In this document: piece after piece, positions 1 through 7,419 of the stretch
Layout: every line of letters begins with the position of its first letter
How positions within the stretch are numbered: the first letter of the stretch is position 1
DNA from: Chloroflexota bacterium
GTDB lineage: Bacteria; Chloroflexota; UBA11872; UBA12225; JAJDUF01
Direction of reading: 5' to 3'
DNA: 64,000 bases
Assembly (NCBI GenBank): GCA_022826725.1
Contig: JAJDUF010000016.1
Location: 496,001 to 560,000, forward strand
The notes under the pieces: generated by a model
The model's input: the letters and a program-made list of their open reading frames with translations, nothing else
Database searches by the model: none
What the model was told of the DNA's origin: nothing
Translations under genes and position numbers: made by a program

Positions 1-1
1 T

Positions 2-229
2 GGGATGTACGTCACCTTATTGCACGGTGATGGAAAGGTGACCTTGTACGCGCACCTGGACGACCGCACCAGCCCACCACAGGTCCAGAAAGGCGAGATT
101 ATTGACCAGGGCACGGTGGTGGGAACAATCGGCATGACCGGCATTACCAGCGGTCCACACCTCCACTTCGAGGTACGCGAACCGAACGGGGGCACACGCA
201 ATCCACTGGAGTTCCTGCCCAAGCTGTAA
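2..229 (+). CDS. M23 family metallopeptidase, C-terminal fragment (5' end outside window)
   Basis: Only the last 75 or so residues are present and the frame is open to the left edge, so the true start lies upstream. The fragment reads like the end of a LytM/M23 peptidase domain: LLHGDGKVTLYAHLD followed by GPHLHFEVR, whose HxH pair supplies a zinc ligand and a catalytic His in this family. Such enzymes cut peptide cross-links of peptidoglycan outside the membrane. The frame ends in NPLEFLPKL, a usual finish for this domain, so the 3' end looks intact. Substrate and anchoring cannot be judged from this piece. Confidence 0.9.
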   Translation, partial: GMYVTLLHGDGKVTLYAHLDDRTSPPQVQKGEIIDQGTVVGTIGMTGITSGPHLHFEVREPNGGTRNPLEFLPKL

Positions 230-274
230 CCGGGTCGGCATCGTATGTTGCCGGTCAGGCTCGGTATCTATCCG

Positions 275-1630
275 TTAGGACTCCGTGACGCTGCCGTAGG
301 GCGGTACCGTTTCCACCCAAATCTTGCCCGGCTGCAAGGGTACCTCCCGGCCGTAACGGTCACGGAACAAGGTGCGTGACCAGCGGTCCGTCTTCCGCCA
401 GGTGCCCTCGATGACCTGTCCGTTCTGAATGATCTTCGCCTGGCCGGTGCCGAGCGTGCCGTACAGCAAGCGCACGTTGCCGGGGTAGCCGTCGTTCGCC
501 GATGACTCCTCCTGGAACTGCACCAGAATCGTGGCGGCGGTGATTTGCTGGCCGATCCCGGGGTCCACGTGTGGCAGCCCACCCATGATCCGGCGATACA
601 GGCCCGTCGCAGGATCGTAGTGCCATTCCACCTCGAATCCCACCGCGCCAGGCCAGAAGACGATCCGGACCTCCGTATGCGCCGCGTCGGCCGGCGGCCG
701 TTGCGCCGCATCTGCGAACTGCCAGGTCCTGAACTGCTGTATCCAGCTTCTTCCCTCCGCGTCCACGGCGGTGAGGTCGCGCTGGGCGGCGACGCGCCAG
801 AGCCGTTGGGTATCCGTGAACATCGTATGCTCGAGGGCGACGTTGCGGCTCAAGTCGCGCCAATACACCGGCGCGCCAATCTGGAACTCATCGAGGTCGT
901 TGTAGCCCGCCCAGCCGTAGCTCCTGATCTGTCCGAGCGCGTCCGCACGGGCGCCGTTGCGGCAACCGATACCCGTTCGGCGATCACAATAGGCGGCCCC
1001 AACGTGGGCATAGAGCGGGTAGCGGCCATATTCGGATATCCAATCGAGAAAATATGTCCGGGCGCTGCGTACCGGCCCGGCGCGGACCGGCTCCATGGCA
1101 CGGTCGCAATAGAACACGGCCAGAAAGCGCGTGATCCCGCCCTCGGCAACTGCCTCGTAGACCACGTCCGCCGAGGCAAGCCCGTATTGCGGCCGTGCAG
1201 CAGGATGATTCTCGATCATGATGCCGAGGGGGCGCCGCCCCTCCCACGCCGTGCGGTATTCCGGCGGATAGCGGAGGCCGTTCAGCGGACATTCGGCAGT
1301 CGGCCACACTTCGCGGACGGCTACAGTCGGTAGTGGTGGAGGACCACCACCATCCGCCGGGACGGAGAACATCAGGTCGAGTGGCAACCCGGGATCGTCG
1401 AACTCTGCTAAGACCATGAGCGCGGCCGGGTCGTCTGCCGGTGGCTGGGTTAGGGGTGTCGAGGAATCTTCGGCGCAGAGGATACCGAGCAGGTCAGGGT
1501 CGAACAGGAGGTGCCCTGGACCCAGATACGAACAGGCCATCGCGACGGCCGGCGGCCCAGCCGCTGCAAAGGCCAGCCAGATCAACACGAACGCTATACT
1601 CAGCCGCAGCCGTCGAGATTGCGTAGTCAA
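275..1630 (-). CDS. DUF3048 (YerB-like) exported protein
   Basis: The protein has an N-terminal hydrophobic stretch (SIAFVLIWLAFAAAG) that looks like a signal peptide, then a DUF3048 domain with RPLGIMIENHPAARPQYGL, SADVVYEAVAEGGITRF and PVRAGPVRSARTYFLDW, all typical of the YerB family. Function is unknown; homologues are secreted or lipid-anchored. I chose the TTG at 1630 because AAAGGAG lies 5 nt upstream on the minus strand; ATG codons at 1663 and 1729 are in frame but have no such site. The length of about 450 aa is normal for the family. Nothing next to it suggests a role. Confidence 0.85.
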   Translation of the reverse strand: MTTQSRRLRLSIAFVLIWLAFAAAGPPAVAMACSYLGPGHLLFDPDLLGILCAEDSSTPLTQPPADDPAALMVLAEFDDPGLPLDLMFSVPADGGGPPPLPTVAVREVWPTAECPLNGLRYPPEYRTAWEGRRPLGIMIENHPAARPQYGLASADVVYEAVAEGGITRFLAVFYCDRAMEPVRAGPVRSARTYFLDWISEYGRYPLYAHVGAAYCDRRTGIGCRNGARADALGQIRSYGWAGYNDLDEFQIGAPVYWRDLSRNVALEHTMFTDTQRLWRVAAQRDLTAVDAEGRSWIQQFRTWQFADAAQRPPADAAHTEVRIVFWPGAVGFEVEWHYDPATGLYRRIMGGLPHVDPGIGQQITAATILVQFQEESSANDGYPGNVRLLYGTLGTGQAKIIQNGQVIEGTWRKTDRWSRTLFRDRYGREVPLQPGKIWVETVPPYGSVTES

Positions 1631-1942
1631 CCCTGCTCCTTTATCGCTCCACCTACACCCCATAGTTAACGCAGCGGCCGCCATCCTGGATACAGCAGCC
1701 CTACGCGCCAGCCCTCCTATGGACCCCACTCCGCGGGGGGGCGATAAGCCGGCCTAGCAACCAACGGGATCATCGCCACTGCTGCCGGCCGTGCGGGGGC
1801 TGTATACTCCAGGTGCTCGGAGTATCGGCGGCTTCCCGGCCAAATGAGGTGTGGCGGGGACTCACCCACTCGCTGGAACGTCCCGTCGCCTGTTCCGAGG
1901 AGAATTCTTCCGATGGCCGCCGTTGAATCGCCTACACGCCTC

Positions 1943-1972
1943 CTGACGCGGGCCGCGCGCCAGTGGTACAAT
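1943..1972 (+). promoter_or_regulatory. Probable sigma-70 promoter for the tRNA-Ser pair
   Basis: A CTGACG hexamer (1943-1948) and TACAAT (1967-1972) are 18 nt apart. Transcription would begin about 1979, some 25 nt before the first tRNA. Seen in sequence; activity is inferred. Confidence 0.5.
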
Positions 1973-2002
1973 AGGAGAGTTGGCGCAGAACTCGCGGGCA
2001 GA

Positions 2003-2085
2003 GGAGGGATGGCTGAGTGGCCGAAAGCGGCGGTCTTGAAAACCGTTGGTCGAAAGACCCGGGGGTTCGAATCCCTCTCCCTCCG
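2003..2085 (+). tRNA. tRNA-Ser (anticodon TGA)
   Basis: The acceptor strands GGAGGGA (2003-2009) and TCCCTCC (2078-2084) pair fully. The anticodon loop CTTGAAA carries TGA. The T arm is a 5-bp stem around TTCGAAT, and the variable arm is long, as in class II serine tRNAs. The discriminator is G and no CCA is encoded. It reads UCA-family serine codons and shares a transcript with the tRNA 38 nt downstream. Confidence 0.95.
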
Positions 2086-2123
2086 CCGGACGCCTAAGCC
2101 GGCTCGCCAGGCAGCAGCATTAC

Positions 2124-2214
2124 GGAAGGGTCGCATAGTTGGCCTAGTGCGGCGGTTTGCTAAACCGCTACAGGGGAAACCCTGTCGTGGGTTCGAATCC
2201 CACCCCTTCCGCCA
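2124..2214 (+). tRNA. tRNA-Ser (anticodon GCT)
   Basis: The acceptor GGAAGGG (2124-2130) pairs with CCCTTCC (2204-2210). The anticodon loop TTGCTAA carries GCT, for AGC/AGU. A long variable arm and the GTTCGAATC T loop are present. Unlike the first tRNA it has an encoded CCA (2212-2214). It is followed at once by a terminator. Confidence 0.95.
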
Positions 2215-2226
2215 CCACGCCGCCTA

Positions 2227-2259
2227 AGCGTGCCCCGAGCAGGGGTGCGCTTCTTCTTT
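2227..2259 (+). terminator. Rho-independent terminator after the tRNA-Ser pair
   Basis: AGCGTGCCCC (2227-2236) pairs over 10 bp, with two G-U pairs, to GGGGTGCGCT (2242-2251) around a 5-nt loop. The run TTCTTCTTT follows. Confidence 0.75.
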
Positions 2260-2315
2260 GGCCTAGTCCCCGGCCATGACGCCGTGTACGCGCGAGGCTA
2301 CGCAGCAGTAACTCC

Positions 2316-2350
2316 TTGCCGCTCATACGGATACATATGCTATTATATGT
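2316..2350 (+). promoter_or_regulatory. AT-rich possible promoter/operator upstream of dprA
   Basis: TTGCCG (2316-2321) and TATTAT (2341-2346) sit 19 nt apart, somewhat wide for sigma-70. ACATAT (2333-2338) and ATATGT (2345-2350) form a perfect 6-bp inverted repeat overlapping the -10, a possible operator. The patch stands out as A/T-rich in GC-rich DNA. Function is inferred. Confidence 0.35.
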
Positions 2351-2458
2351 CTACCCGTGCGCTGGCAGCGGCAGCGCGCTCGCGGTCCTGTTGCCGCTGC
2401 ACACGCGGTCCAACTACTACCGGCATACTGTTGGCTCGCCGATGACAGATGGCTGCCT

Positions 2459-3574
2459 ATGAATCATCCTCCGGCATCCGACGACGAGCGGCGCTTTTGG
2501 CTGGCCCTCCATCGCCTGCCCGGTGTGGGGCCGAAGCGGTTTCGCCGGCTCCTCGACCACTTCGGCTCAATCCAGGCGGCCTGGAACGCGACCCCGACTC
2601 AGCTCGGCCAAGCCGGGATTGATCGCCGGACAACGGCGGCTATCGTGGAGGGACGTGGGCAGATAGACCCGGATCGAGAAGCCGAACGGCTGGCAGCAGC
2701 GGCGATCACGGCGCTGACCTGGATGGATGAAGAGTGCTATCCACCGCTGCTACGTACCATTGCGGCGCCGCCGCCGGTGCTGTACGTCCGCGGGGAGCTT
2801 ACCGCCCAGGATCGCAGCGCCATCGCCATCGTCGGCACCCGGCGACGCACGACCTACGGTCGCATCGTCGCCACGAAGCTGGCCGGTGACCTAGCGAGCG
2901 CCGGGCTGACCATCGTGAGCGGCCTGGCGCGGGGGATTGACGGCCACGCGCACCGGGCCGCCCTCAAACACGGCGGGCGCACGTTGGCGGTGCTCGGTCA
3001 CGGCCTCGACACCATCTATCCGGCCGAGCACCGCTCTCTCGCCACAGAGGTAGCCGCGCAAGGGGCGCTTCTGAGCGAGTACCCGCTCGGGGTCGGACCG
3101 GCGGCCGAGCACTTCCCGATCCGCAACCGGATCATCAGTGGCCTGGCGCTGGCGACGGTGGTCGTGGAGGCCGGTGAAGCCTCGGGGGCGCTGATCACGG
3201 CACGCGCCGCAGTGGATGAAGGGCGCGACGTGTTCGCGGTGCCGGGGCCGATCACGTCACCCACCAGCCGGGGCTGTCACCAGCTCATCCAGGAAGGGGC
3301 CGGGCTGGTCAGCGCGGCGCAAGACATTCTGGATGCGCTCAATCTCCACCTGGCGCCGGCGGCCCGTCAGCTGGCGATAGCCATGCCGGCCAACGACGAG
3401 GAAGTGCAGGTCCTCGCGGCCCTCCAGCGCACGCCAGGAGCGGCACGCCACATTGACGACATCATCCGCGATGCCCAACTCCCGGCGCATACGGTAGGGA
3501 GCACGTTGACGGTGCTGGCATTGAAAGGCTTGGCGCAGGAGCTGGGGAATCAGCACTACGCCAGTATGAGTTGA
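2459..3574 (+). CDS. dprA: DNA-processing protein DprA
   Basis: DprA loads RecA on incoming single-stranded DNA during transformation. The N-terminal helix-hairpin-helix-like part includes LHRLPGVGPKRFRRLLDHFG. A Rossmann-like DprA domain follows, with AIVGTRRRTTYGR, IVSGLARGIDGHAHRAAL and FPIRNRIISGLA, the last two being hallmark motifs. A winged-helix-like end runs over about the last 70 residues. The ATG at 2459 is in frame and just before the conserved part; no clear Shine-Dalgarno is visible. The length of 371 aa is normal. The gene converges on argJ with a 27-nt gap. Confidence 0.95.
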   Translation: MNHPPASDDERRFWLALHRLPGVGPKRFRRLLDHFGSIQAAWNATPTQLGQAGIDRRTTAAIVEGRGQIDPDREAERLAAAAITALTWMDEECYPPLLRTIAAPPPVLYVRGELTAQDRSAIAIVGTRRRTTYGRIVATKLAGDLASAGLTIVSGLARGIDGHAHRAALKHGGRTLAVLGHGLDTIYPAEHRSLATEVAAQGALLSEYPLGVGPAAEHFPIRNRIISGLALATVVVEAGEASGALITARAAVDEGRDVFAVPGPITSPTSRGCHQLIQEGAGLVSAAQDILDALNLHLAPAARQLAIAMPANDEEVQVLAALQRTPGAARHIDDIIRDAQLPAHTVGSTLTVLALKGLAQELGNQHYASMS

Positions 3575-3601
3575 GAGCGGGTCAGGAATCTTGGCCTCAG
3601 C

Positions 3602-4795
3602 CTAGGTCGTGTACTCGGCATTGATGTGGATGTACCCGACCGTGAGGTCGCAGCCCCAGGCGGTGGCAGTGCCGTTGCCGATGCCCAGGTCAACGCGGAT
3701 GGCGACATCCGTGCCTTGCAGATAGCGTTCGAGCTGCGGGAGTAGCTCATCGCCCAGCGGTCGCCCCTGATAGAGGGCGAGGTCGCCAAAGGCAATCGTC
3801 ACGCGCTCCGGGTCAATGTCGGTCTCCTCATGGCATTTGCCGATGGCCATGGCCACCCGCCCCCAGTTGGGATCGGCGCCGGCCACGGCCGTCTTCACGA
3901 GCGGCGAATCGGCGATGACCTTGGCGATGCGCTGGGCTTGGGCCTCGTCGCGGGCGCCCGTGACGGTCACTTCCAAGAGCTTGCCCGCGCCCTCGCCATC
4001 CCGGGCGATATCCTGTGCCAACTCAATGGCCATCGCCCGCAGCGTGGCGCCGAACTGCGCCGGGTCCACGTCGCCCGCTTGCCCGTTTGCCAGGATCAGC
4101 GCGGTATCGCTGGTGCTCGTGTCGGTATCCACGCTCACCATGTTGAAGGACGCGGCCACGGCCTCACTTAGCAGGCGTTGCAGATCGGCCGCGTCTACGG
4201 CCGCGTCGGTATAGAAGAACGCCAGCATTGTCGCCATGTTGGGGGCGATCATCCCGGAGCCTTTGCACATCCCGACCAATACGGCGTCTCCGACACGGGC
4301 ACAGCGGTACTTCGGCCGGGTGTCGGTGGTCATGATGGCACGCGCCGTCGTCTCCAGATCGCCGGTCCGCAGCTCTGCCCGCAAGCCGGGGATGCCGGCC
4401 TTGATCTTGTCCATGGGGAGCTGCCAGCCGATGACGCCGGTCGAGGACGGAAAGACCGTCTCCGGCCGGATACCCAACTCAGCGGCGACGAGCCGACAGG
4501 TCTCGCGCGCCGCTGCAATGCCGGCCTCGCCGGTAGCGACATTGGCGTTCTTGCTGTTGACGACGACCGCCTGGAGGCAGTGGTCGGCGACGTGCTCGCG
4601 CCCCACGATGATGGGCGCGCCGGCAAACAGGCTCTGGGTGAACATGGCGGCGGCGGCGGCCGGGGTCGTGGAGAAGACTACCGTGAAGTCGAGTGTCTCA
4701 TCGCGGATGCCCACATTCTTGGCGCAACTCAGAAAGCCCTGCGGATGGTGCTCCAACGAGGCAAGGATCAAGGGAGCGGCCGTCAACTCAGTCAT
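3602..4795 (-). CDS. argJ: Bifunctional glutamate N-acetyltransferase / ornithine acetyltransferase
   Basis: ArgJ moves the acetyl group from N-acetylornithine to glutamate, recycling acetyl in arginine synthesis; bifunctional forms also use acetyl-CoA. The self-cleavage site GSGMIAPNMATMLAF is intact, with Thr189 as the expected nucleophile exposed by cleavage into alpha and beta chains. The motif VVNSKNANVATG and the end GNGTATAWGCDLTVGYIHINAEYTT are also conserved. The ATG at 4795 is 7 nt after GGAG, better placed than the GTG just before it. No other arg gene is nearby. Acetyl-CoA use cannot be told from sequence alone. Confidence 0.95.
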   Translation of the reverse strand: MTELTAAPLILASLEHHPQGFLSCAKNVGIRDETLDFTVVFSTTPAAAAAMFTQSLFAGAPIIVGREHVADHCLQAVVVNSKNANVATGEAGIAAARETCRLVAAELGIRPETVFPSSTGVIGWQLPMDKIKAGIPGLRAELRTGDLETTARAIMTTDTRPKYRCARVGDAVLVGMCKGSGMIAPNMATMLAFFYTDAAVDAADLQRLLSEAVAASFNMVSVDTDTSTSDTALILANGQAGDVDPAQFGATLRAMAIELAQDIARDGEGAGKLLEVTVTGARDEAQAQRIAKVIADSPLVKTAVAGADPNWGRVAMAIGKCHEETDIDPERVTIAFGDLALYQGRPLGDELLPQLERYLQGTDVAIRVDLGIGNGTATAWGCDLTVGYIHINAEYTT

Positions 4796-4798
4796 CAC

Positions 4799-5042
4799 TT
4801 ATCTCCGGCGGCAGGTTTAGCGGCGGTGCAGTGGAGCGCGGCGGCGTATAGGACACTATAGGACACTAATAGTAGCCCCGGCGCCTGTGCGTTCTAGGCA
4901 GAGTCGGTGCCTGTGCGGCCGGGATTCCAAGCCGGCACGAGCGCAGTCTAGCGCAGGTCGGCCAGGAAGAGTGCCGTCGTAGCGCAGCCACCGCGCCCTG
5001 TGCGAGGTGGTCACTTTGCACCGGCGAGGCGCGACAAGGGTA
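4799..5042. other. Intergenic region between argJ and ftsA
   Basis: I see no gene here. It must hold the argJ promoter, reading left. A perfect 10-bp tandem repeat, TATAGGACAC twice (4847-4866), lies about 55 nt before the argJ start and could be a regulatory site, but no -35/-10 pair is convincing on that strand. Confidence 0.4.
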
Positions 5043-5071
5043 TTGTATTCCCCCGGAGGGCACCGTATAAT
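5043..5071 (+). promoter_or_regulatory. Sigma-70 promoter for ftsA
   Basis: TTGTAT (5043-5048) and a perfect TATAAT (5066-5071) are separated by 17 nt. The predicted start near 5078 leaves a leader of about 145 nt before the ftsA GTG. Confidence 0.75.
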
Positions 5072-5223
5072 GGCGGTCAATCCAGCTAGGAACCACTGAC
5101 GCGCACGTGCCGCTGCGGAGGAGGTCCCGCCATCCCAACCTCTTCACTTCCTTGCTGTGGCGGGATTGCGGCCAGCGTCGTAACATCACCACTTGTGCGC
5201 TCTTCTTTCTACGGAGGACCCGA

Positions 5224-6456
5224 GTGCCTCGGCAGCAGTTAATCGCGGCTGTTGATGTCGGGACAACAAAGGCCTGTGCCTTACTCGGTGAGGTCACCGA
5301 GACAGGTACGGTCGTCGTCCTCGGGGCCGGTCTCTGCCCCTCGCGCGGGATGCGGCGCGGCGCCGTGGCCAACATGGCCGCTACGACCGAATGCATCGCC
5401 ACCGCCGTCGCTGAGCTGGAGCAGTTGTGCAACCGCAACGTGCGATCCGCTTACGTCAGTATCGCGGGTGGACAGATAGAGTCGCAGAACAGCCGTGGCG
5501 TGACGGCGCTCCATCGGAATAGCTCCCAGGTGCAGGCTGAGGACGTGCAGCGTGCCATCATTACCGCCCAAGCGCTGGCCGTACCGGCCGGACGCCGGGT
5601 GATTCACGCGGAGCCGCGACGGTACTGGATTGACGGTGTAGACGGCATTCAGGACCCCGGCGGCATGGCCGGCCAGCGGCTTGAAGTCGAGGCGCACGTG
5701 GTCACCGGCGCCGTCAGCTCCATGCAGAACCTGATCCACTGTGTTGAGAAAGCCGGCGTCAAGACGGAGCAGCTAGTCTTGCAGCCGTTGGCCTCCGGGG
5801 AAGCGCTTACGACCGAGTCCGAACGGCAGCTAGGCGTCGTCGTGCTGGACATCGGTGGGGGTACGACGGATTTGGCGGTCTACCTCGATGGTACGGTCTG
5901 GCACACCAAGGTGCTGCCGCTGGGCGGCCGGAACGTGACCAATGACATCGCTATCGGCCTCAACGTGCCGTTCGGGGTGGCCGAGCGGCTGAAGCTGATC
6001 TATGGCCATACCCTCCCGGAGGCGGTAGCGGGACTGGAGCCGGTGGAGGCACCGGGCTTCGAGTCGAGCCGGCCACAGCGAGTTTCCCAGGAGTTTCTGG
6101 CCGAGATCATCGAAGCTCGCATGGAAGAACTTCTGGGCTTGGTGGCCCGCGAGCTCCGTGACCTCGGATGTCAGGGACTCATCGGCAGTGGGGCCGTCCT
6201 AACCGGCGGGGTGGCCGACCAACGCGGCATCCGCGAGCTGGCTACGGACATCCTGGGGATGCCGGTACGCAACGGGCAGCCCCACCGGGTCGAGGGGGTG
6301 AGCGAGCGGTTGATGAACCCCACGTTTGCCACCGGTTTGGGCCTGCTGGTCTGGGGCAGCCGCCAAAACAACCGTCCCCCGGGACACTACGTCGCCCGGC
6401 GCCACGGTCCGTGGATGGAGCGCACCCAGCGCTTTCTCCGCGCTTTCTTCCCCTGA
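5224..6456 (+). CDS. ftsA: Cell division protein FtsA
   Basis: This actin-fold ATPase tethers FtsZ to the membrane and helps recruit the divisome. The first phosphate loop is AAVDVGTTKACALLGE, the second is VVVLDIGGGTTDLAVY, and the 1C subdomain lies between them. The end, PWMERTQRFLRAFFP, can form the amphipathic membrane-targeting helix expected of FtsA. The GTG at 5224 is preceded by GGAGG with about 7 nt spacing and starts the protein right before the first beta strand; upstream codons in frame are probably leader. No ftsZ follows, which is unusual; the next genes are on the opposite strand. Confidence 0.92.
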   Translation: MPRQQLIAAVDVGTTKACALLGEVTETGTVVVLGAGLCPSRGMRRGAVANMAATTECIATAVAELEQLCNRNVRSAYVSIAGGQIESQNSRGVTALHRNSSQVQAEDVQRAIITAQALAVPAGRRVIHAEPRRYWIDGVDGIQDPGGMAGQRLEVEAHVVTGAVSSMQNLIHCVEKAGVKTEQLVLQPLASGEALTTESERQLGVVVLDIGGGTTDLAVYLDGTVWHTKVLPLGGRNVTNDIAIGLNVPFGVAERLKLIYGHTLPEAVAGLEPVEAPGFESSRPQRVSQEFLAEIIEARMEELLGLVARELRDLGCQGLIGSGAVLTGGVADQRGIRELATDILGMPVRNGQPHRVEGVSERLMNPTFATGLGLLVWGSRQNNRPPGHYVARRHGPWMERTQRFLRAFFP

Positions 6457-6479
6457 GCATCCGGGAAGGGTTGGACAAC

Positions 6480-6560
6480 GCTTTACCCCCGGGCCCTCTC
6501 CACCATGTAGAGAGGGGAGCCTGCCGCTTGTCATTCCCACCATATGTAGAGGGGGTGATA
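6480..6560. repeat. Family B repeat copies after ftsA
   Basis: Two partial copies of the dispersed family B hairpin (GGGCCCTCTCC, a short loop, AGAGAGGGG) sit between converging ftsA and the methyltransferase gene. The family recurs in many gaps of this window. Confidence 0.7.
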
Positions 6561-6582
6561 ACTAGCTAGTAGACGCCGGCCA

Positions 6583-7419
6583 CTAGCCGCCCCGTCGTGC
6601 CACGCAGAACACGTAGGCGCCGTCGCCGCGATCTATCTCGCCACAGAAGTCCACGAGCCGCGCCGCAATCCATCGTTCCCACGGCAGCGTGGGGCCGTTG
6701 CGTCGCCACACCCACCGCCCGGTCAGGCGCTTGGTCAGCAATGTGGGGGCGCCGTAGTAGTGGCTGAGGTCGAAGAAGCCCATCGCGCGGGGGCCGAGAT
6801 AGTCCCGCGACTGCTCGACGATCAGGCCGTGCTGCGCCAGCCGCGCGGCCCACGCCTCGGGAGTGAGTGTGTGGTGATGCACGGAAATGCGGTTGAACCA
6901 GCGTCCGTAAGCGTCGGCAGCGGCGGGACTACCGAGCCGCCGCAGGACACGCGGCCAGAATAGCGACGTGGCAAAGCGCTGGGTCGGTACGGTAATCGCC
7001 AGCCGGCCACCCGGTCGGAGCACCCGGCCAATCTCGCCGAGCGCTTCGTCGAGGTGCTCGATATGCTCTAGCACGCAGTTGCTGACGACCGACGCGAACG
7101 CTGCATTGGCATAGGGTAAATGCGTCGCGCTGGCTACCAACGGCAGCCGATACACGCCGCGGGCGGCGGCCTCACGCACTCTGACGAGGTTAGGATCAGC
7201 CCCGGAGTCGACCGGTCCCGCTGGCGCGAGCGCGACCGCGCCGAAGTGACCGTCGCCGCAGCCCACGTCGAGCAGTGGCCGGGGCAGGTCCACGGTCCGC
7301 ATGAGTAGGCACTCCACCGCGCGGATCATGGCCCGGTGGACCGGCAACTCGCGCAGATGAGCAGCCACCACCGGGGGCGCCGCGGCCATGAGCGCAGCAA
7401 CACTGTCGCTCGTTGTCAT
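6583..7419 (-). CDS. Class I SAM-dependent methyltransferase
   Basis: Motif I is LLDVGCGDGHFGAVAL and the later signature is LEHIEHLDEALGEIGRVLRPGG, both typical of Methyltransf_11 enzymes. The length of 278 aa is usual. Its start overlaps the stop of the upstream glycosyltransferase gene by 4 nt (ATGA), so the two are translationally coupled. In this company it most likely methylates a glycolipid, polyprenyl or sugar intermediate, but the substrate cannot be told. Confidence 0.85.
   Translation of the reverse strand: MTTSDSVAALMAAAPPVVAAHLRELPVHRAMIRAVECLLMRTVDLPRPLLDVGCGDGHFGAVALAPAGPVDSGADPNLVRVREAAARGVYRLPLVASATHLPYANAAFASVVSNCVLEHIEHLDEALGEIGRVLRPGGRLAITVPTQRFATSLFWPRVLRRLGSPAAADAYGRWFNRISVHHHTLTPEAWAARLAQHGLIVEQSRDYLGPRAMGFFDLSHYYGAPTLLTKRLTGRWVWRRNGPTLPWERWIAARLVDFCGEIDRGDGAYVFCVARRGG

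Noticed and set aside
1561-1729. Earlier ATG starts for the DUF3048 protein
   Set aside because: They lack a ribosome site and add a non-protein-like Arg/Ala-rich piece; TTG 1630 has AAAGGAG at the right distance.
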